This document shows positions 59,025-64,000 of a stretch of DNA of 64,000 nt, one piece after another; within the stretch, counting starts at the first letter, position 1; each line of letters begins with the position of its first letter. Where the stretch lies: contig JAYRMR010000026.1 in NCBI GenBank assembly GCA_041912595.1, positions 3,095 to 67,094 of the forward strand. The letters are read 5' to 3'. The position numbers and the translations under genes are program-made. The DNA comes from Roseateles_B sp041912595 (GTDB taxonomy: Bacteria; Pseudomonadota; Gammaproteobacteria; Burkholderiales; Burkholderiaceae_C). The notes beneath the pieces were generated by a model that saw nothing but the letters and a program-made list of their open reading frames with translations, was not told the origin of the DNA and made no database searches.

Positions 59025-60056
59025 ATGCCCATCACCGACAACGAAGCCCTGACGCGGACCATCGAGCACCGCGAGATCTTCCATGACGAGATGCTGACCC
59101 TCATGCGGCGCATCATGAGCGGCGAGATGTCGCCCGTGATGGCCGCGGCTCTGCTGATCGGCCTGCGCGTCAAGAAGGAGACCATCGGCGAGATCACCGC
59201 CGCCGCGCAGGTCATGCGCGAGTTCTCGGTCAAGGTGCCGCTGGCGCCACAGCCGCATCTGGTCGACGTCGTCGGCACGGGCGGCGATGGCGCGCACACC
59301 TTCAACATCAGCACCTGCTCGATGTTCGTGGCCGCCGCGGCCGGCGCGCAGGTCGCCAAGCACGGCAACCGCAGCGTCTCCAGCAAGACCGGCAGCGCCG
59401 ACGTGCTCGAGGCCCTGGGGGCCAACATCATGCTCACGCCCGAGCAGGTGGCCGCCAGCGTCGCGCAGTGCGGCATCGGCTTCATGTTCGCGCCCAACCA
59501 CCACCCCGCCATGAAGAACATCGCCCCGGTCCGCAAGGAACTGGGCGTGCGCACCATCTTCAACATCCTCGGCCCCCTGACCAACCCGGCCGGCGCGCCC
59601 AACATCCTGATGGGCGTGTTCCACCCCGACCTCGTCGGCATCCAGGTGCGCGTGATGCAGCGCCTGGGCGCCGAGCACGCCGTCGTCGTGTACGGCAAGG
59701 ACGGCATGGACGAGATCTCGCTCGGCGCGGGCACGCAGGTCGGCGAGCTGCGCAACGGCGAGATCCGCGAGTACGAGATCCACCCCGAGGACTTCGGCCT
59801 GGCCATGGCCTCGAACCGCAGCCTCAAGGTCGCCGGGCCGCAAGACAGCCGCCAGATGCTGCTCGGTGCCCTGGCTGACGAACCCGGCCCGGCGCGCGAC
59901 ATCGTGCTGCTCAATGCCGGCGCCACGCTCTACGCCGCCAATGTGGCCGACAGCATCGGCGAGGGCATCGAGCGCGCCCGTGAAGCCATCCGCTCCGGCG
60001 CGGCCCGCGCCAAGCTCGACCAGTTCGTGGCGACGACCCGGTCGCTGGGCGCATGA
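59025..60056 (+). CDS. trpD: Anthranilate phosphoribosyltransferase
   Basis: A 343-residue enzyme transferring phosphoribose from PRPP to anthranilate. Motifs are the PRPP loop VDVVGTGGDGAHTFNISTCS, KHGNRSVSSKTGSADVLEAL, FMFAPNHHPAMKNIAPVRKE-LG and RTIFNILGPLTNPAGAPN, all intact. It starts 13 bases after ltaE and overlaps the next gene by four bases (ATGA). Regulated with trpE and trpG by position. Confidence 0.95.
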   Translation: MPITDNEALTRTIEHREIFHDEMLTLMRRIMSGEMSPVMAAALLIGLRVKKETIGEITAAAQVMREFSVKVPLAPQPHLVDVVGTGGDGAHTFNISTCSMFVAAAAGAQVAKHGNRSVSSKTGSADVLEALGANIMLTPEQVAASVAQCGIGFMFAPNHHPAMKNIAPVRKELGVRTIFNILGPLTNPAGAPNILMGVFHPDLVGIQVRVMQRLGAEHAVVVYGKDGMDEISLGAGTQVGELRNGEIREYEIHPEDFGLAMASNRSLKVAGPQDSRQMLLGALADEPGPARDIVLLNAGATLYAANVADSIGEGIERAREAIRSGAARAKLDQFVATTRSLGA

Positions 60057-60571
60057 GATCGAGCGCCGCGCTGTTCCGGCGCCTGCGGGACGAGATCCCG
60101 CAGGCCGGCCAGGTGCTGCTGCCTCGCGTGGAGGTGCATCCGCTTTCCTGGGGGCTGGGCCTGACGGGCACGGCGCTGGGCCTGTGGGGCGTGCCCGCGC
60201 TGCCGGCCGCGATGCGTCCCGGTGCCGGCTGGCTGGCGCTGGGGCTCATCGTCGCCGGCATGGCGGTGTGGGGCTTCATGCGCCGCGAGCACCTGGGCTG
60301 GCGGCTCGACCTGGCCGCGCGGCAGCTCGACCCGGTGGGCGTCGACGGCGAGCCGCGCCGGCTCGAGGGCAGCGGCTGGGGCCTGTTCTGCGTGGGCGGC
60401 TCCAAGCGCCGCTCGCTTGCGCTCGAGTTCCGCCACGAGGACGGCGGCAAGGCCGTGCGCGTGCTGGAGACGCGGGCGGGGGCGAGCCGCGAGGAGCATC
60501 AGCTCGTGAGCCAGATCGCCGACGCGCTGGCCGAGCGTCTGCAGATGCGGCGCGAGGGGCTGACGCTGTGA
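60053..60571 (+). CDS. Unknown membrane protein within the trp operon
   Basis: A 172-residue protein, start overlapping the trpD stop (ATGA). Two hydrophobic helices (SWGLGLTGTALGLWGVPALP and AGWLALGLIVAGMAVWGFMR) lie at about 32-75. They are followed by a soluble beta-then-helix domain (LGWRLDLAARQLDPVGVDGE; EEHQLVSQIADALAERLQMR). The pattern looks like a small two-helix anchored domain such as a PH-like or YdbT-like fold, but I cannot assign it. It is followed after 43 bases by trpC. Confidence 0.7.
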   Translation: MRSSAALFRRLRDEIPQAGQVLLPRVEVHPLSWGLGLTGTALGLWGVPALPAAMRPGAGWLALGLIVAGMAVWGFMRREHLGWRLDLAARQLDPVGVDGEPRRLEGSGWGLFCVGGSKRRSLALEFRHEDGGKAVRVLETRAGASREEHQLVSQIADALAERLQMRREGLTL

Positions 60572-60614
60572 GCGTGGCCTCCTCGCCCATGAACTTCTGA
60601 ATCAAGCCAAGACC

Positions 60615-61403
60615 ATGTCCGACATCCTGAACAAGATCAACGCCGTCAAGCACGAGGAAGTGGCCGCGGCGCGCGCCGTGCGCTCGCTGGCCAGCCTTCG
60701 CGAGGAGGCCGCCGCCCAGTCGCCCACGCGCGGCTTCGTGGCCGCCCTGCGCAGCGCCATCGCGGCGGGTCGTAGCGGCGTGATCGCCGAGGTCAAGAAG
60801 GCCAGCCCCAGCAAGGGCGTGCTGCGCGAGGACTTCCGCCCCGCCGAGATCGCGCAGAGCTATGCCCGCCACGGCGCGGCCTGCCTCAGCGTGCTGACCG
60901 ACCGCCCCTTCTTCCAGGGCGCGACCGAGTATCTGCAGGCCGCGCGCGCCGCCTGCACGCTGCCGGTGCTGCGCAAGGACTTCATGGTGGACGAGTACCA
61001 GATCGTCGAGGCCCGGGCCATGGGCGCGGACTGCGTGCTGCTGATCGCCGCGAGCCTGGACGACGCGCTGATGGCGGACCTCGAGGCCTGCGCGCTCGAT
61101 CTGGGCATGGACGTGCTGGTCGAGGTGCACGACGGCGCCGAGCTGGACCGCGCGCTGCGCCTGAAGACGCCGCTGGTGGGCATCAACAACCGCAATCTGC
61201 GGACCTTCGAGGTCACGCTGGACACCACGCTGGGCCTGCTGCCCCGCGTGCCGGCGGACCGCCTGCTGGTGACGGAGTCCGGCATCCTCGCGCGCGCCGA
61301 CGTGCAGCGCATGCGCGATCACGACGTGCACGCCTTCCTCGTGGGCGAGGCCTTCATGCGCGCGCCCGAACCCGGCGAGGCCCTCGCGGCCTTGTTCGCC
61401 TGA
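60615..61403 (+). CDS. trpC: Indole-3-glycerol phosphate synthase
   Basis: A 262-residue TIM-barrel enzyme closing the indole ring. Motifs are MSDILNKINAVKHEEVAAAR, VIAEVKKASPSKGVLREDF (catalytic Lys), LPVLRKDFMVDEYQI, GINNRNLRTFEVTLDTTLGL and VTESGIL, with VGEAFMRA near the end. No PRA isomerase (trpF) is fused or adjacent. Its TGA overlaps the ung ATG by one base, so ung is in the same transcript. Confidence 0.95.
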   Translation: MSDILNKINAVKHEEVAAARAVRSLASLREEAAAQSPTRGFVAALRSAIAAGRSGVIAEVKKASPSKGVLREDFRPAEIAQSYARHGAACLSVLTDRPFFQGATEYLQAARAACTLPVLRKDFMVDEYQIVEARAMGADCVLLIAASLDDALMADLEACALDLGMDVLVEVHDGAELDRALRLKTPLVGINNRNLRTFEVTLDTTLGLLPRVPADRLLVTESGILARADVQRMRDHDVHAFLVGEAFMRAPEPGEALAALFA

Positions 61404-62155
61404 TGCAGGGCTCGCTGCTGGACGACGACGGCGCCGCGGCGCCGAATGCCCTCACGCGCCCGCTGGGCGAGGCGCTGGACGCCACCGCGCTGTCGCCGGG
61501 CTGGCAGGCCGTCGTGGCGGCCTGGCGGCACAGCGGGGCGGGGCGTTCGCTGGTGGAGTTCGTCGAGCGCCGGCAGCGTGAGGGCGCCACGGTGTTCCCG
61601 GCCGAGCCGCTGCGGGCGCTGAGCCTCACGCCCCTGGACGCCGTGCGCGTCGTCATCCTCGGCCAGGATCCGTACCACGGTGCCGGGCAGGCGGAAGGGC
61701 TGGCGTTCTCGGTCCCGGCGGGCCAGAAGCTGCCGCCTTCGCTGCGCAATATCGACAAGGAGCTGCAGCGCGACCTGGGCCAGCCGCCCGCGCGAAGCGG
61801 CCACCTGATCGCCTGGACCCGCCAGGGCGTGCTGCTGCTCAACACCTCGCTGACGGTGGAGGAGGGTGCCGCCGGCAGCCACGCGAAGAAGGGCTGGGAA
61901 GCCCTGACGGACGGGCTCATCGCGGCCACCGCCGCCCACGCCGCGCCCCAGGTCTACCTGCTGTGGGGCGCGCACGCGCAGGCCAAGGCCCCCCTGATCG
62001 AGGCCGCCGGGCCGCAGCATCTCGTGCTGCAGGCCAACCACCCCTCGCCGCTCTCCGCCACGCGCCCGCCGCAGCCCTTCATCGGCTGCGGGCACTTCTC
62101 GGCGGCGCAGGCCTGGCTGGCGGCGCGCGGGCAGGCGCTGGACTGGCGCCTCTGA
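61403..62155 (+). CDS. ung: Uracil-DNA glycosylase
   Basis: A 250-residue family-1 enzyme removing uracil from DNA. The catalytic water-activating motif is ILGQDPYHGAGQAEGLAFSV (about 88-107), LLLNTSLTVEEG follows, and the minor-groove loop is ANHPSPLSATRPPQPFIGCG near the C-terminus. It has a 30-residue N-terminal extension. The overlap with trpC (TGATG) suggests translational coupling, placing a DNA-repair enzyme under trp operon transcription. Confidence 0.94.
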   Translation: MQGSLLDDDGAAAPNALTRPLGEALDATALSPGWQAVVAAWRHSGAGRSLVEFVERRQREGATVFPAEPLRALSLTPLDAVRVVILGQDPYHGAGQAEGLAFSVPAGQKLPPSLRNIDKELQRDLGQPPARSGHLIAWTRQGVLLLNTSLTVEEGAAGSHAKKGWEALTDGLIAATAAHAAPQVYLLWGAHAQAKAPLIEAAGPQHLVLQANHPSPLSATRPPQPFIGCGHFSAAQAWLAARGQALDWRL

Positions 62156-62234
62156 GCGGCGCGGCGACGCCCGCCCGGCTCCCCTCCGCCCCGGGTAGAC
62201 CCTGGGGCGATCCCCATGCCACGCTTGGTTCTAA

Positions 62235-62404
62235 ACTGGTATTGTTCCAGTAGGAGCCAGGGTGCGTCGCGCCCATTTTCTGCCCTCTGAAAGCGCTCTT
62301 TCGGCGGCTGTCACGCCGGGCGGCTCGACCCGGCGTGGATTTGGATGTAAGCCAGTGCAATACCAATTGACGCTTGGCTAATTCTGGTACTAAACTGGTA
62401 TTAC
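62235..62404. promoter_or_regulatory. Three probable GntR operators upstream of the GlcNAc kinase
   Basis: A recurring AAACTGGTATT-like sequence appears three times. Site 1 is ACTGG-TATTGTT-CCAGT (62235-62251), a perfect inverted repeat. Site 2 is CAATACCAATT (62358-62368), the same motif on the other strand. Site 3 is TGGTACTAAACTGGTATTAC (62385-62404), touching the start codon. The form resembles NagR/DasR operators, which bind GntR proteins answering to glucosamine phosphates. Confidence 0.6.
62367..62396 (+). promoter_or_regulatory. Sigma-70 promoter of the GlcNAc kinase operon
   Basis: TTGACG and TAAACT are separated by 18 bases. Operator site 2 overlaps the -35 and site 3 the -10, consistent with repression. 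The start codon lies 9 bases after the -10, giving a very short or absent leader. The rest of the 250-base gap holds no gene. Confidence 0.6.
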
Positions 62405-62405
62405 T

Positions 62406-63347
62406 ATGAATCAACCCCTCCCCCTGCATCACACCCTGGCGAGCCCTTCGGCGCTGGCCCGGGTTCGCTACTGGGTGGGGGTGGATGGCGGTGGCACGGG
62501 GACGCGCGTGAAGCTGGCCGACGCCGCGGGGCGCGTGCTGGGGCAGGGCGAGTCCGGCCCCTCGGCGCTGGGGCAGGGCGTGGCCCAGGCCTGGCGCCAC
62601 ATCCAGGAGGCGCTGGCGCGTGCGGCCGAGCAGGCGGACGTGGCCGGCTTGTCTCTGGCGGACTGCGCGCTGGGCGCGGGCCTGTCCGGCGCCCATGTGC
62701 TGGCGGACGCGCAGGCCTTCATCGAGACGCAGCCCGGCTTTGCGGCCGTGCTGCTGGAGAACGACGGCTACACCACCGTGCTGGGCGCCCATGGCGGCGC
62801 CCCGGGCCTCGTGGTGGCGGCCGGGACCGGGACGGTCGGCGAGGTGTTGCGGGCCGATGGCTCGCGGGCCATCGCCTCGGGCTGGGGCTGGGTCTGCGGG
62901 GACGAGGGCAGCGGGGCGTGGCTTGGGCTGCGCGCCATGGCGCATGCCCAGCAGGCGCAGGACGGCCGCGTGCCGGTGAGCGAACTGGCGCGGCGCGTGT
63001 GGGCCGTGGCGGGCCAGGACCGCGAAGCCATCCTGGCCTGGTGCGCCGCGGCCGGCCAGCACGGCTATGCCTCGCTGGCGCCGCTGGTGCTGGACGCCGC
63101 CGAGGCCGGTGACGCCGCGGCCCTGGCCCTGCGCGCGCAGGCCGTCGCGGCCCTGGAGCAGCTGGCCCGCAGCCTCGATCCGCAGGAGGAATTGCCCCTC
63201 GCCCTTGCTGGCAGCATCGCCAAGCGTCTTTTGGCCCATTTCTCAGGCAACATTCGTGCCCGTTGCGTCGAGTCCCAAGGAGATTCGGCCGACGGCGCAC
63301 TGCTCTTGGTCGGCAGTGCACTCAACGACAAGACGGGTACACGATGA
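62406..63347 (+). CDS. BadF/BadG-type ATPase, probable N-acetylglucosamine kinase
   Basis: A 313-residue ASKHA-fold kinase. The phosphate-1 loop is WVGVDGGGTGTRVKLADAAG (about 23-42), AGLSGAHVLAD lies near 98, the phosphate-2 loop is VVAAGTGTVGEVLRADGSRA (about 137-156), and WGWVCGDEGSGAWLGLRAM follows. These fit the N-acetylglucosamine kinase branch. With the downstream GntR regulator overlapping by four bases, and a chitinase elsewhere in the window, GlcNAc phosphorylation is the likely role. Other BadF-type substrates remain possible. Confidence 0.82.
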   Translation: MNQPLPLHHTLASPSALARVRYWVGVDGGGTGTRVKLADAAGRVLGQGESGPSALGQGVAQAWRHIQEALARAAEQADVAGLSLADCALGAGLSGAHVLADAQAFIETQPGFAAVLLENDGYTTVLGAHGGAPGLVVAAGTGTVGEVLRADGSRAIASGWGWVCGDEGSGAWLGLRAMAHAQQAQDGRVPVSELARRVWAVAGQDREAILAWCAAAGQHGYASLAPLVLDAAEAGDAAALALRAQAVAALEQLARSLDPQEELPLALAGSIAKRLLAHFSGNIRARCVESQGDSADGALLLVGSALNDKTGTR

Positions 63348-64000
63348 CAAAGCTGCCGTTCCAATTCAAGCCTGATCCCGAAGCCGCCTCGCCGCTGTAC
63401 ATGCAGCTGGCCCACAAGCTGGCGCAGGCGATCCGCGAAGGCCACTACCAGGCCGATGAAGCCCTGCCCTCCGAGCGGGTGCTCTCCGAGTCCCTGGACC
63501 TCTCCCGCGTGACGGCCCGCAAGGCCATCGACCGCCTGGTGGAGCAGGGCCTGATCATCCGCAAGCGCGGCTCCGGCAACTACATCGCCCCCAAGCTTGA
63601 GCAGCCGCTGTCGCGCCTGACGAGCTTCTCGGAGGAACTGCACCAGCGCGGCTTCAAGCCGAGCTCGCGCTGGCTGACGCGCGGCTTCTCGCTGGCCGCG
63701 CCGGACGAACAACTCTCCCTGGGCCTGACCACCGGCCAGCGCGTGGCGCGCCTGGAGCGCCTGCGCCTGGCCGATGCCGTGGTCATGGCCTACGAAGTGA
63801 GCGTGCTGCCCGAGGCGGTGCTGCCGGACCCCGAGTCCGTCAGCGCCTCGCTCTACGAGCACCTGGGCCGCCTGGGCGGTGCCCCGGTGCGCGCGCTCCA
63901 GCACATTCGCGCCATCAACGCCGACTCCCGCCTTGCCAGCCTGCTGGAAGTGCCCGTGGGTCAGGCCGTGCTGTTCATCACACGGGTGGGCTATCTGGAA
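63344..64000 (+). CDS. GntR/HutC-family regulator (NagR/DasR-like), cut by the right edge
   Basis: 219 codons are visible; the 3' end lies outside the window. Residues 14-80 form the GntR winged helix (ASPLYMQLAHKLAQAIREGH; LPSERVLSESLDLSRVTARK; IRKRGSGNYIAPK). A UTRA-type ligand domain begins near residue 90 (LTSFSEELHQRGFKPSSRWL) and contains VARLERLRLADAVVMAYEVS. Overlap with the kinase (ATGA) shows co-expression. It probably binds the AAACTGGTATT sites upstream and is released by a glucosamine phosphate (inference from family). Confidence 0.88.
   Translation, partial: MTKLPFQFKPDPEAASPLYMQLAHKLAQAIREGHYQADEALPSERVLSESLDLSRVTARKAIDRLVEQGLIIRKRGSGNYIAPKLEQPLSRLTSFSEELHQRGFKPSSRWLTRGFSLAAPDEQLSLGLTTGQRVARLERLRLADAVVMAYEVSVLPEAVLPDPESVSASLYEHLGRLGGAPVRALQHIRAINADSRLASLLEVPVGQAVLFITRVGYLE

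Noticed and set aside
1..64000. tRNA, rRNA, CRISPR, prophage and insertion sequences
   Set aside because: Scanned for cloverleaf-like segments, regularly spaced repeats, transposase motifs and phage structural genes by eye and found none. A covariance-model search could still reveal small RNAs.

Overview
The window is GC-rich (roughly two-thirds G+C), densely coded chromosomal DNA. It looks like a betaproteobacterium of the order Burkholderiales, probably from the Roseateles/Mitsuaria/Rubrivivax neighbourhood. Evidence for this is the mltA-apaG-rpe and gph-trpEGDC-ung gene sets, the GTP-type PEP carboxykinase, a Gcr-type membrane protein, and a chitinase plus N-acetylglucosamine kinase/GntR locus. 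I found no rRNA, tRNA, CRISPR array, insertion sequence or prophage.

Layout. 1-8.5 kb: an exported protein cut by the left edge, an Hsp70-like ATPase, dadA divergent from argP, small proteins, a universal stress protein, a metallophosphoesterase, a YecA-like protein and a LysR regulator. 8.6-16.8 kb: pckG, a MOSC protein, an Old Yellow Enzyme, rlmJ, an M48 protease with a pilin-like tail, and eamA. 16.9-22.3 kb: a GH18 chitinase, a porin with a PstS-like partner, a flavin oxidoreductase, a membrane protein and a LysR gene. 22.3-25.6 kb: hppD with a clear operator, two tandem receiver proteins, mgsA and a dienelactone hydrolase. 25.7-32.6 kb: a membrane-protein pair (DUF2157 and GDYXXLXY) and a three-gene kinase/receiver/cyclic-di-GMP module. 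32.8-38.6 kb: mltA, a tiny membrane protein, a Gcr-family protein, apaG, tag, rpe and a DUF2845 protein.

38.8-54 kb is an accessory block sitting between rpe and gph, genes that in my recollection are usually adjacent in related bacteria. It holds a large wHTH-nSTAND-TM-TPR protein with two unfamiliar small neighbours, a low-molecular-weight tyrosine phosphatase with a diguanylate cyclase, an RND efflux pair, a pseudouridine catabolism operon and a LysR remnant. 54-62 kb: gph, a chalcone-isomerase-like protein, then the tryptophan operon trpE-trpG-ltaE-trpD-(unknown)-trpC-ung. The operon is preceded by a candidate Trp-Pro-Trp leader peptide. 62-64 kb: an N-acetylglucosamine kinase/GntR operon with repeated operators, cut by the right edge.

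Four patterns cross gene boundaries. A 14-base motif, CAAGACCTGACCCC, recurs in coding and non-coding DNA. A hairpin-rich repeat is inserted in frame in ltaE. Ten start codons have a -10-like hexamer ending 6-7 bases upstream and little or no Shine-Dalgarno sequence, which suggests leaderless mRNAs. The chitinase and the N-acetylglucosamine kinase operon together suggest chitin use. All functional calls come from reading the sequence and from family knowledge; no database search was run.
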